From: DASPWV01 sp046727855
GTDB lineage: Bacteria; Acidobacteriota; Vicinamibacteria; Vicinamibacterales; UBA2999
NCBI GenBank assembly: GCA_046727855.1
Contig: JBKPDL010000017.1
Span: forward strand, 1-40,108
Direction of reading: 5' to 3'
DNA: 40,108 bases
This document shows positions 26,358 to 33,781 of the stretch, piece by piece. The translations under genes were made by a program, and so were the position numbers. Below the pieces are notes generated by a model, which did no database searches, had not been told where the DNA came from, and saw only the letters and a program-made list of their open reading frames with translations. Position 1 is the stretch's first letter. The number at the start of each line of letters is the position of its first letter.

Positions 26358-26396
26358 AGCCACTACGCATGAGCGGGAAGGCGTAATTTCCTGCGG

Positions 26397-26408
26397 CGCC
26401 CTAGGGCG
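26397..26408. promoter_or_regulatory. 12-bp perfect palindrome upstream of the sorbosone-DH-like gene
   Basis: CGCCCTAGGGCG lies 11 bp before the ATG at 26420. A perfect palindrome in this place could be an operator for a dimeric regulator. No regulator gene is adjacent and no second copy was seen in the window. Confidence 0.3.
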
Positions 26409-26419
26409 ACGGGCGTATC

Positions 26420-27733
26420 ATGTCGCCCATGAAACACGCCATCATTGCGTTCTTCATCTGCGCCCTCGCGGTTTCGCCAACAGTTCATGGACAACGCGCC
26501 ACGACGCCGGCCTGTGACCCGGGTAATGGCGGTTTGACCCTGCCACCAGGATTTTGCGCGCTCGTCATTGCCGAAGACCTCGGCTACGCGCGCAACCTCG
26601 TGGTCGCCCCCAACGGCGACCTGTTCGTCTCCATTCGCAACGTCCCCGGGCCGCAGGGTCAACCTCCCCAACCAGGCTTCATCGTCGCGCTGCGCGACAC
26701 GAACGGCGACGGCAAGATGGACGTGCGCGAGAAGTTTGGCGAATGGGGTGGCACCGGCATCGCGCTGCGAAACGGCTATCTCTATCTCGCCACGACGACC
26801 TCCGTGGAGCGCTTCAAATTGAATCCAGGCGAGCTGAAACCATCGCGCCCCGCGGAAGTGCTTGTCGGTGCGTTCCCGAATCAGCGCGGCCACGCGGAGA
26901 AGGACATTGCCTTCGACGATAAAGGAAATATTTATGTGAGCGTAGGCCTGCCGTCCAACGCGTGCGCCGAGCCCGATCGGCAGAAGGGTGCGAAGGGTCT
27001 CGATCCCTGTCCGCAGCTCGAACAGCATGGCGGCATCTGGAAGTTCAGTGCTGACACGCCAGGGCAAACCTACTCTACGAAAAACCGTTATGCGACAGGC
27101 ATGCGCCAGCCGGTGGCGATCACATGGCACAACGGACATCTCTATGCGGCCATGAACAGCCGCGATTCGCTCGATACCTTGTACCCGGAGCATTTCACCG
27201 CCGAAGACAACCAGGAACGCCCGCTCGAGCCGCTGCTGCAGGTGGATGAAGGTGACGTGTTCGGTTGGCCGTACTGCTTCTTCGACGGGAAGACAAACAA
27301 GATGATTCTTGCGCCAGAGTACGGTGGCGACGGAAAGGCAATCGGTCGGTGCGCGCAATTCGAGGCACCAGTAGCCGCGTTCCCGGCGCACTACGCACCG
27401 GTGGATTTGATGTTCTACACCGGCACGATGCTGCCGGCGCGTTACCGCGGCGGCGCCTTCATGGTGTCGCACGGATCATGGAACCGCGCGCCGGCGCCGA
27501 TGGCGGGATACAACGTGATGTTCCAGGCGTTCGCGAAAGGAAAGCCGGAAGGCAAGCCGGAAGTGGTGATCGACGGCTTCAAAGGCAAGGAACCGCTGAT
27601 GAGTCCGGCCGACGCCGTTGCGCGTCCCAATGGCATCGCCCAAGGACCGGACGGTTCGCTCTACATCACGGAAAGTGTCACCGGGAAGACGTGGCGAGTG
27701 ATGTACTCGCCGACGGCGTCCCGCGACCGCTGA
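26420..27733 (+). CDS. L-sorbosone-dehydrogenase-like soluble quinoprotein
   Basis: A 437-residue protein with a signal peptide; an ATG at 26429 (MKHAIIAFFICALAV) is an equally good start. The mature part is a six-bladed propeller of the soluble PQQ-dependent aldose/sorbosone dehydrogenase family (PF07995 type). Signatures include LPPGFCALVIAEDLGYARNL, VAPNGDLFVS, RNGYLYLAT, KDIAFDDKGNIYVSVG, YATGMRQPVAITW and the C-terminal RPNGIAQGPDGSLYITES. In active members PQQ and Ca bind in the central cleft. The substrate is probably a sugar or sugar-derived aldehyde. It stands alone between the metalloprotease and the barrel protein; no PQQ biosynthesis genes occur in the window. Confidence 0.88.
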   Translation: MSPMKHAIIAFFICALAVSPTVHGQRATTPACDPGNGGLTLPPGFCALVIAEDLGYARNLVVAPNGDLFVSIRNVPGPQGQPPQPGFIVALRDTNGDGKMDVREKFGEWGGTGIALRNGYLYLATTTSVERFKLNPGELKPSRPAEVLVGAFPNQRGHAEKDIAFDDKGNIYVSVGLPSNACAEPDRQKGAKGLDPCPQLEQHGGIWKFSADTPGQTYSTKNRYATGMRQPVAITWHNGHLYAAMNSRDSLDTLYPEHFTAEDNQERPLEPLLQVDEGDVFGWPYCFFDGKTNKMILAPEYGGDGKAIGRCAQFEAPVAAFPAHYAPVDLMFYTGTMLPARYRGGAFMVSHGSWNRAPAPMAGYNVMFQAFAKGKPEGKPEVVIDGFKGKEPLMSPADAVARPNGIAQGPDGSLYITESVTGKTWRVMYSPTASRDR

Positions 27734-27745
27734 ATCCGGAGATGT

Positions 27746-27870
27746 GGAGATCTCGAGATTTGGAGTTGATCTGGAGATTTGGTGATCTCCAGATCTGATT
27801 ATTTCCGCATGTGGGATCACTAAATCACCAGATTGGCTCCAAATCTTCAGATCTCGAGAACTCCAAATTC
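27746..27870. repeat. cluster of nested inverted and direct repeats
   Basis: This AT-richer 125-bp stretch contains a perfect hairpin CTGGAGAT-TTGGTG-ATCTCCAG (27771-27792). It also contains the inverted pairs AGATTTGGAG (27756) with CTCCAAATCT (27837) and ATTTGGAGTT (27758) with AACTCCAAAT (27859), and the direct repeat AGATCTCGAG at 27748 and 27849. The whole can fold into alternative cruciforms. It lies 12 bp after the sorbosone-DH-like stop and may serve as its terminator, or it may be a miniature repeat element. Confidence 0.75.
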
Positions 27871-27885
27871 ACGCAGCGTCAGCGT

Positions 27886-27910
27886 ACCCCCGGCAGGTAG
27901 TACCGGGGGT
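27886..27910 (-). terminator. hairpin downstream of the barrel protein gene
   Basis: ACCCCCGG and CCGGGGGT form a perfect 8-bp stem with a nine-base loop, starting 10 bp after the stop of the minus-strand barrel gene. No T-run follows, so it is a weak or factor-assisted terminator, or an mRNA-stabilising 3' hairpin. Confidence 0.5.
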
Positions 27911-27920
27911 GCGCCGAGGC

Positions 27921-28532
27921 TCACCCTCCGACGTTCAACAACACGGCACCATAGACGCGGTGCCCGTAACGCGCTTCGGTGCCGAAGCCGAACGCCGAGA
28001 CCTCGTCACGCGATGGAACCGCGACGAACCGATAGTCGGCGCGAAGCCCCCATCGGCCGGCGTACCATTTCACGCCCGCGCCGACGTTGCCGGTAAACAA
28101 CGTCTCGGTGTCGTCGACGCCGAGCTCCTCGCGTTTGAAGAGACTGAGACCACCAGCTCCGCCCGCGACGTAGGGAACGACCGATCCCCCACTCGGCAAC
28201 GACACCACCAGGTTCCCGCTGTAAGTCAGGATGTCGGGTGTCCGCACGCTATTCGAGTAGCCGAAATCCAGGCTCTGCGAGATCCCAAGAGAAGTGCCCA
28301 CTTCGCCTTCGACGGCGACGAATCGATTGAAGTTGTACGCGACCGCGCCGCCAAGCTGATAGTTGCCGAAACTCGGCGCCGACGCATCCGTATTCTCGAG
28401 GAAAAGAAAACCGCCGCCCGGTATGAGCGTGATCTCCGCGCGGCCAGGACCTGGCGCCGTATCTTGAGCAAACGCTCGATCGACTGCAGCTAACGACAAC
28501 ACGACGACGAAAACCGAAACCCACCTTGCCAT
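27921..28532 (-). CDS. small outer-membrane beta-barrel protein
   Basis: A 203-residue protein. The ATG at 28532 is chosen because it is preceded by a strong Shine-Dalgarno (AAGGAGGACATCG) and opens a signal peptide (MARWVSVFVVVLSLAAVDRA, cleaved after FAQ). A longer reading frame from 28691 lacks both. The mature part shows alternating beta strands of an OmpW/OmpA-barrel type: ITLIPGGGFLF, GGAVAYNFNRFVAVEGE, PYVAGGAGGL, GVKWYAGRWGLRADYRFVAV, and the barrel-end YGHRVYGAVLLN. Such proteins are usually annotated as outer membrane beta-barrel proteins; function unknown. A hairpin follows the stop. Confidence 0.85.
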   Translation of the reverse strand: MARWVSVFVVVLSLAAVDRAFAQDTAPGPGRAEITLIPGGGFLFLENTDASAPSFGNYQLGGAVAYNFNRFVAVEGEVGTSLGISQSLDFGYSNSVRTPDILTYSGNLVVSLPSGGSVVPYVAGGAGGLSLFKREELGVDDTETLFTGNVGAGVKWYAGRWGLRADYRFVAVPSRDEVSAFGFGTEARYGHRVYGAVLLNVGG

Positions 28533-28691
28533 CGATGTCCTCCTTGGTTGGTCGTCGAGGACTGCAGGGCACATGCCACTTGCGTGCGACGCCGATCGAC
28601 GTGCAACTGCGGTGACCTTTATCGAGGAGAATCGCGATCTGGGACGGCGAGTGGGACAGGGACCGATTGGTCGGTGTGCTTCGATCATCAA

Positions 28692-28745
28692 GTGCCAACG
28701 CCCACAGATTGGCGCGCTGCCAATTGGCGGGCAACGCGTTGGCGC
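28692..28745. promoter_or_regulatory. nested palindromes in the divergent barrel/STAS promoter region
   Basis: GTGCCAACGC (28692-28701) and GCGTTGGCGC (28736-28745) are inverted with one mismatch. Between them lies the perfect inverted repeat ATTGGC-GCGCT-GCCAAT (28708-28724). TTGGC/GCCAA recurs in both, which would suit an operator with several half-sites. It lies about 70 bp upstream of the STAS gene and 160 bp upstream of the barrel gene. Confidence 0.35.
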
Positions 28746-28815
28746 TTCGAAGAGCCTCAGGCCGAGGTTCGGGCCATAACAATCGTGGCGAGGAAATTGC
28801 CTCTAACGTGCTCAG

Positions 28816-29121
28816 ATGATGACCATTGTTCAAGACCGTATCGCTGAGACGGCAATCGTTGACGTTGAGGATTCGCTTCGCGCACCAGTCAGCACCACGC
28901 TGCGGCACAACGTCCGGGCTCTTCTCAGCCAGGGCAATCGGCGGATTTTGCTGAATCTCGTTCGCGTCTCACAGATCGATGCTGCCGGTGTCGGCGAATT
29001 GGTTCGCGTTTACAACATGGCGCTTGCCGCCAATGGGGTGCTACGGATCGGGCAAACGATCGCCAGTGTCCGTGAGGTTCTCACTCGTGTTGGGCTGTTC
29101 GATCTGCTGACCGTCGCCTGA
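28816..29121 (+). CDS. STAS-domain protein (anti-sigma-factor antagonist-like)
   Basis: A 101-residue single STAS domain: AETAIVDVEDSLRAPVS, a helix, then RILLNLVRVSQIDAAGVGEL and the C-terminal strand-helix VLRIGQTIASVREVLTRVGL. In anti-anti-sigma factors the switch helix has DSSG, whose second Ser is phosphorylated by the partner kinase. Here it is D55-A-A57-G, so that control is absent. Either it is constitutively active or it works in another STAS-based complex. No RsbW-type kinase gene is nearby. The last 81 bp overlap the 3' end of the convergent aldo/keto reductase gene. ATG codons at 28816 and 28819 are both possible. Confidence 0.85.
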   Translation: MMTIVQDRIAETAIVDVEDSLRAPVSTTLRHNVRALLSQGNRRILLNLVRVSQIDAAGVGELVRVYNMALAANGVLRIGQTIASVREVLTRVGLFDLLTVA

Positions 29122-30150
29122 CAAATCGTTTGATTTCGTCCGCGCGTGCCTCAGCGGCCGACGTGCTGCTCGGCGCGGGTTGGCGTGTTCGAGTTCATCG
29201 ATCTCTCCTGCACTGAGCTGAAATGACGCGGCTCCGATGATTTCGTCGATCTGATCGGGCCGGCGCGCGCCGACGAGCGTCGCGGTGATGGCGGGATTGT
29301 GCAACGTCCAGGCAATCGCGACCTCGGCGGGTGTTCGCATGTGGCGGGCGCCGATCGCCCGCAGTCGATCGACGAGCTTCACCGCCTCGCTGAACATCGG
29401 CTCCTGAAAGTGCGGACTTTTGCGCCGCCAGTCGTTGTGGGGCAGCAAGCTGATGCGATCGGGAGTCATCTTGCCCGCCAGCAGTCCCGATTGCAGCGGA
29501 GAGGACGCAAGGACACCTATTTCTCGAGTCTTGCAGAACGGCAACGTCCGCGCTTCGATTTCACGCCGCAGAAGCGAGTACCGCGCTTGCAGGCAGGTCA
29601 CCCGCGCAATTCGACCGAGTCGCGTCAGCTGATCGAAATCGCAATTCGCCACGCCAATGAACCGTGCCTTCCCTTCTCGTTGCATTGCCGCCATCGTTTC
29701 CCACGCGTCCTCGAGCGAGCCAGGGTCATGACCGCGAGGGCTGTGCGGCCAGGTGGGCCAGCCTATTTGGTAGACGTCGATGCAATCAATGGCGAGCCGG
29801 CGCAGGCTCGCCTCGGCCTGCTTTCGGATCGACGCTGATTGGAGGCTATGTGAAACGTTCCCGAGATCGTCCCAGACCAGGCCGCACGCGGTGAAGATAT
29901 AGGGCCGTTCGCGCCGCGGAATGTCACTTAGCGCGCGCGCGATGAGCGCCTCGGAGTGGCCCAACCCGTACACCGCTGCGGTATCGATCCAGTTGATGCC
30001 CCATTCGACAGCACGCCGGATGGTGGCGATTGAGTCGGCATCTGCTTGCGGTCCCCAACCCCACATCCAGTCGGCGCCGCCCAAGGCCCACGCGCCCAAC
30101 CCCAAGCGAGTCAGGGCAAGGCTGGAATAACGAAGTGCTCGTCGGTCCAC
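29041..30150 (-). CDS. aldo/keto reductase family protein lacking catalytic Lys and His
   Basis: A 369-residue TIM-barrel protein of the aldo/keto reductase family: LTRLGLGAWALGG, GINWIDTAAVYGLGHSE, YQIGWPTWP, GKARFIGVANCD, GVLASSPLQSGLLAGK, EVAIAWTLHNPAIT and LVGARRPDQIDE are clear. Of the catalytic tetrad, D56 and Y61 are present, but the Lys expected in IFTKCG is Ala88 (codon GCG) and the His expected in YQIHWP is Gly130 (codon GGC). Cofactor-binding parts look intact, so it may bind NADPH without normal reductase activity. About 45 C-terminal residues beyond the domain come from overlap with the antisense STAS gene. Confidence 0.88.
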   Translation of the reverse strand: MDRRALRYSSLALTRLGLGAWALGGADWMWGWGPQADADSIATIRRAVEWGINWIDTAAVYGLGHSEALIARALSDIPRRERPYIFTACGLVWDDLGNVSHSLQSASIRKQAEASLRRLAIDCIDVYQIGWPTWPHSPRGHDPGSLEDAWETMAAMQREGKARFIGVANCDFDQLTRLGRIARVTCLQARYSLLRREIEARTLPFCKTREIGVLASSPLQSGLLAGKMTPDRISLLPHNDWRRKSPHFQEPMFSEAVKLVDRLRAIGARHMRTPAEVAIAWTLHNPAITATLVGARRPDQIDEIIGAASFQLSAGEIDELEHANPRRAARRPLRHARTKSNDLSGDGQQIEQPNTSENLTDTGDRLPDP

Positions 30151-30263
30151 GACGTTGCGGAAAGCAATTTCCTGTCCGCGTCATGATCCGCGCGAATCGC
30201 CGGACAAAGATGGAGTGCGTAACAGACAGTGCCAAACAGTCGGCGTACGCCGACCGGTTGGCA

Positions 30264-32915
30264 TCACCGTGCCGACGGTCGGGTGATCCCGAGCTTCGCC
30301 ATTCTGGCCTGCAGCGTCGTGCGTTTCAGTCCGAGCTTGGCTGCGGCGCCCGAAGGGCCGCCCACCTGCCAGTTCGTTTCCTGCAACACGCGACGAATAT
30401 GCTCTCGCTCGTTTTCTGCAAGCGTGGTTGTCGGCCGCTGAGCGTCGATAACCTCGAGCCGTCCGGTCTGTTTCAGTTCGGGCAGCGGGACGTCAAGGTC
30501 CGCGCCGCGCGACAAAATCACGGCGCGCTCGATGAGGTTTTCGAGTTCGCGGATGTTGCCCGGCCAGTGGTACCGCGACAACGCCGCCATCGTTTCCGTC
30601 GGAATGGTCTCAACGCGCTTGTTCATGCGCCTCGCAAATTTCGATGTGAAGTGGCGCACCAACGGTCCAATGTCGTCCTTTCGCTCGCGGAGCGGGGGAC
30701 TGACGATGGGAAACACATTCAGACGGTAATAGAGGTCGCTGCGGAACTGTTTATCGGCGACCATCGCGATCAAATCGCGGTTGGTGGCAGCGATGAGCCG
30801 GATATTCACATGGATCGTCCGGGTGCCGCCGAGCCGTTCGAATTCCTGTTCCTGCAGCACGCGCAGCAGTTTGGTCTGCAGTTCGAGCGGAATGTCACCC
30901 ACTTCGTCCAGAAAGAGCGTTCCGCCGTTGGCGAGCTCAAATCGCCCAATCCGTTGCGCGATCGCACCGGTAAACGCACCTTTTTCGTGGCCGAACAACT
31001 CGCTCTCCAGCAGACCGGTTGGGATCGCCGCGCAGTTGAGTTTGACGAACGTGCGTGCCCGCCGCTCGCTCAACTCATGAATCGCGCGGGCGATGAGCTC
31101 TTTGCCAGTGCCGGTTTCGCCTTGGATCAACACTGTCGAATCGGTCGGGGCGACGATCTCGACCTGTTTGAGAACCTGTGTGAGTGCGGCGCTCCTGCCG
31201 ACAATGTGATCGAAATTCTGTTCGGTCCGGATTTCATCTTCGAGATAGAGCTTCTCCTTGTTCAGCTGCTCCGTCAGTTCGGCGATCCGTCGATACGCGA
31301 GTCCGTTCTCCACCGCGATGGCAATTTGCTGCGCAACCTGTCCCAGCTGCTCCACGTCTTCGCTAGTGAATCGCTGCGACGAGATACTGCCGACATTGAG
31401 CGTGCCGAGCAGGCGATCGTGCGACAACAGCGGCACGCAGCAGAACGATCTGACGCCTTCGTTCAGAAGGTGCTGGGCAACCTTCGATTCTGTCGCCAGA
31501 TCCTTGAGCGCCTGTTCGTCGAACAGCGCGGTACGTCTCGTGGTGATCGCGACACTCGCCGGTGACTTGTCGAAGAGATCTGTTTGTCCTTCCTCGATGA
31601 AGCTGTCGTTTTTGGCGAAGCGCACGACGTGGATTCGATAGCGGTGCGTCTCGGGCTCGTACAGCAGCAGGCTGGATCCGTCATGCGGAATGACTCGGCG
31701 GAGACACGCGCTCACCGCCGTGAACACCGCATCGAGATCCAGGCTGGAGACGACGGCGTTGTTGACCTCGAGCAACAACCGTTGCCGATCGCGATCGCGC
31801 GTCAACTGCTCATGCGCCACCCGCGCACTCTCTTCGTGCAGCACGTTGTCCACCGCCACCGCAACCTGATTCGCTACCTGCTGCATGAAGTTGAGATCGG
31901 CCTCTTCATACACGCGTGGCGTCAGGCTGCCGAAACCCAGTGTGCCAAGACGGCGAAGCGCCGTAGTGAGCGGCAGCGCACAAAAAGACTTGATGCCCCG
32001 TTCCCGCATCATCGGGACAGTCAATGGGAACCGCTGTTCCGTCTCGAGGCGTTCCACCACGAGCGGCTGCTGTGTCTTCCATACGTGACCGGTCGCCGAT
32101 CCATCGACCGGCAACTCGACGCCGGTGCGCAGCGTGGTCTCTGCTGGCGCGACGATGATGTGCAGGCGCATCACGTCGCGCGCCGCGTCGTGAAGCAGCA
32201 GATTGATGTAATCGAACGGCACCACGCGCGGCAGGCGCTCGGCGAGGTCGCGGAAGAGATCATCGAGGTTGCGATGCGACGCAATCGATTCCGACACCTC
32301 CAGCACCAGGCGCAGGCGGTCGCGCTCATGGCTCAACGCGGCCTGGGCGGCTGCGGCTCGTTCCGCGTGCAACACGTTCCCAACAGCGACTGCGACTTGC
32401 GTCACCACCAATTGCAGAAATTCGACGATTCCCTGATCGAAGGCGCGAGGGCGGGAGCTGCCAAACGCCATGGCGCCAAGCCGGCGCACGCTCGTGGTCA
32501 GCGGCAGCATGCAGAACGATTCGGCGCCGACCCGCTCCATGAGCGCGGCGGTGGCCTGAAAGCGCGCGGCCGCATCAGCAGGGCTTTCGACGATGACAGG
32601 CTGTTGCTGCGTAAAGACGAGCCCGCTGAAGGACTGGTCGATTGGCAGCTCCATTCCCGGCGGAATGCTATCGGCCGCCGCGGTCCCGAGCATGTCGATG
32701 CGCATGACGTTTTTCTCGGGATCATGCAGGATGAGCGCGATGAATTCGAACGGGACGATCGCGGGCAGCCGCTCGGCGAGATCGCGACAGAGCGCGGTGA
32801 GGTCCCGGTGGGTCGCGATCGCTTCCGATACCTGCATCAGCAGGCGCAATTGGTCACTGCTGCGAGTGGGCTCTCGGATGGATATGACGGAAGAGTGCTG
32901 ATGCATGGTATGCAA
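30264..32915 (-). CDS. sigma-54-dependent activator with three GAF domains (FhlA-like)
   Basis: An 883-residue bacterial enhancer-binding protein. Three tandem GAF domains (about residues 30-190, 205-365 and 385-545) share the repeated pattern RDLAERLP and SFCxLPLTT, so they arose by duplication. A helical linker follows, then the AAA+ domain with Walker A GETGTGKE from residue 599, the sigma-54 contact loop GAFTGA, Walker B GGTLFLDEVGDIP and RLIAATNRDL. The C-terminal Fis-type helix-turn-helix (about 835-880) ends GLKRTTLQARMAKLGI. There is no receiver domain, so activity is probably controlled by small ligands or redox signals at the GAF domains. Its targets are unknown. It would bind upstream of -24/-12 promoters; I found none clearly nearby. 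A later ATG at 32906 is possible. Confidence 0.95.
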   Translation of the reverse strand: MHTMHQHSSVISIREPTRSSDQLRLLMQVSEAIATHRDLTALCRDLAERLPAIVPFEFIALILHDPEKNVMRIDMLGTAAADSIPPGMELPIDQSFSGLVFTQQQPVIVESPADAAARFQATAALMERVGAESFCMLPLTTSVRRLGAMAFGSSRPRAFDQGIVEFLQLVVTQVAVAVGNVLHAERAAAAQAALSHERDRLRLVLEVSESIASHRNLDDLFRDLAERLPRVVPFDYINLLLHDAARDVMRLHIIVAPAETTLRTGVELPVDGSATGHVWKTQQPLVVERLETEQRFPLTVPMMRERGIKSFCALPLTTALRRLGTLGFGSLTPRVYEEADLNFMQQVANQVAVAVDNVLHEESARVAHEQLTRDRDRQRLLLEVNNAVVSSLDLDAVFTAVSACLRRVIPHDGSSLLLYEPETHRYRIHVVRFAKNDSFIEEGQTDLFDKSPASVAITTRRTALFDEQALKDLATESKVAQHLLNEGVRSFCCVPLLSHDRLLGTLNVGSISSQRFTSEDVEQLGQVAQQIAIAVENGLAYRRIAELTEQLNKEKLYLEDEIRTEQNFDHIVGRSAALTQVLKQVEIVAPTDSTVLIQGETGTGKELIARAIHELSERRARTFVKLNCAAIPTGLLESELFGHEKGAFTGAIAQRIGRFELANGGTLFLDEVGDIPLELQTKLLRVLQEQEFERLGGTRTIHVNIRLIAATNRDLIAMVADKQFRSDLYYRLNVFPIVSPPLRERKDDIGPLVRHFTSKFARRMNKRVETIPTETMAALSRYHWPGNIRELENLIERAVILSRGADLDVPLPELKQTGRLEVIDAQRPTTTLAENEREHIRRVLQETNWQVGGPSGAAAKLGLKRTTLQARMAKLGITRPSAR

Positions 32916-33082
32916 CCGCGGATCCGCTGTAGATACACGACGGCGGGCCCGGAGAATGCCACCTCGTCCGTGCGCGCTCCAATGAATTAAAAGGGATCTT
33001 CCTAATAAGACTGCCAGAGTCGCCTGGAGGTTCCATCTCCGCGGTTCGCCCGATTTTTGGGCTCCGTGCCATTTCGATCAAA

Positions 33083-33457
33083 TCAAGTCCGGCTGAATTG
33101 CGCGGCGACGGCTACCCAACGCCCGTCGCGGCGAGCCCACACGTCGGTATAGCGGCCCGAGCCGGGACGCCCGTCGAGATGAGTGAACGCGGTTCGCGCG
33201 TGAACGATCGCAAACTCGCCCATCAACCGAACCTTGACGTCATGGGCCTCGAGGTTTCGGATCTGGACGGGTCGCGCCGTTCGCTGCAGGAAACGCTCGC
33301 GATCGATGAGCGACCCATCGGGAAGGGTACAAAGAAAGTCGTCGGCCAGAATTTCTCTAAATCGTTCGACGTCGCCGTCCTGGACCGCGCGGATGTAGTC
33401 TCGGTTGAGTGCAGCGAGCGCCTCGAGATCGCGTGTCGATTCGGTCTGTAACGGCAT
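33083..33457 (-). CDS. SnoaL/DUF4440-like NTF2-fold protein
   Basis: A 124-residue protein with an NTF2-like fold: helix LAALNRDYIRAVQDGDVERF, then ILADDFLCTLPDGSLIDRERFL, strands VRLMGEFAIVHARTAFTH, and the final TDVWARRDGRWVAVAAQFSR, which is typical of DUF4440/SnoaL_3 proteins. These act as small-molecule isomerases, hydrolases or unknown binding proteins. It has no signal peptide and is therefore cytoplasmic. It is transcribed in the same direction as the sigma-54 activator and lies just upstream of it with a 167-bp gap. Confidence 0.85.
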   Translation of the reverse strand: MPLQTESTRDLEALAALNRDYIRAVQDGDVERFREILADDFLCTLPDGSLIDRERFLQRTARPVQIRNLEAHDVKVRLMGEFAIVHARTAFTHLDGRPGSGRYTDVWARRDGRWVAVAAQFSRT

Positions 33458-33711
33458 GGCTGTGGTCGTGCTCCCAGAGACGACCAGAGTGACAAGGCGC
33501 TCTGCAAACCGCTACCAGAATCTTTCGGTCGGTTTATGTTGGCTGGCGCCGTTCGCCTCACCCAGCTTTCCTTTTCGCGCGCGCCGGTCTCTGTCTGTTT
33601 CGCTGCCGACGGTAGAGAATTCAGCGCATCATCATCCAGCAAGCTCCGACTCGCTAAAACTATCGCGCACGCTCCGCGTGCAAACGCCCCGCCGATAACC
33701 CTGATTCGTCC
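33458..33711. other. intergenic region upstream of the amidase operon
   Basis: About 250 bp, somewhat lower in GC than its neighbours, lie between the divergent SnoaL-like gene and the amidase promoter. I see no gene, repeat or strong hairpin in it. The short open frames that cross it have no family resemblance. Confidence 0.5.
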
Positions 33712-33740
33712 TTGACACTCCTTGACGGCGGACAGATTAT
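33712..33740 (+). promoter_or_regulatory. sigma-70-type promoter of the amidase gene
   Basis: TTGACA (33712-33717), a 17-bp spacer and GATTAT (33735-33740) give a good housekeeping promoter. Transcription should begin near 33747. An AAGGAGG ribosome binding site follows at 33770-33776, five bases before ATG 33782. This position excludes the upstream in-frame ATG at 33722 as the start. Confidence 0.6.
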
Positions 33741-33781
33741 CCGCGCTGCGGCTCGGCCCCCACGCACGCAAGGAGGCAGCT

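Noticed and set aside
27921..28691. 256-residue start for the barrel protein at 28691
   Set aside because: The extra 53 residues are basic, lack a signal peptide and precede a perfect Shine-Dalgarno plus signal peptide at 28532.
31584..32990. 468-codon plus-strand frame opposite the sigma-54 activator
   Set aside because: It is antisense to conserved GAF coding sequence and has a low-complexity Arg/His/Gln-rich composition.
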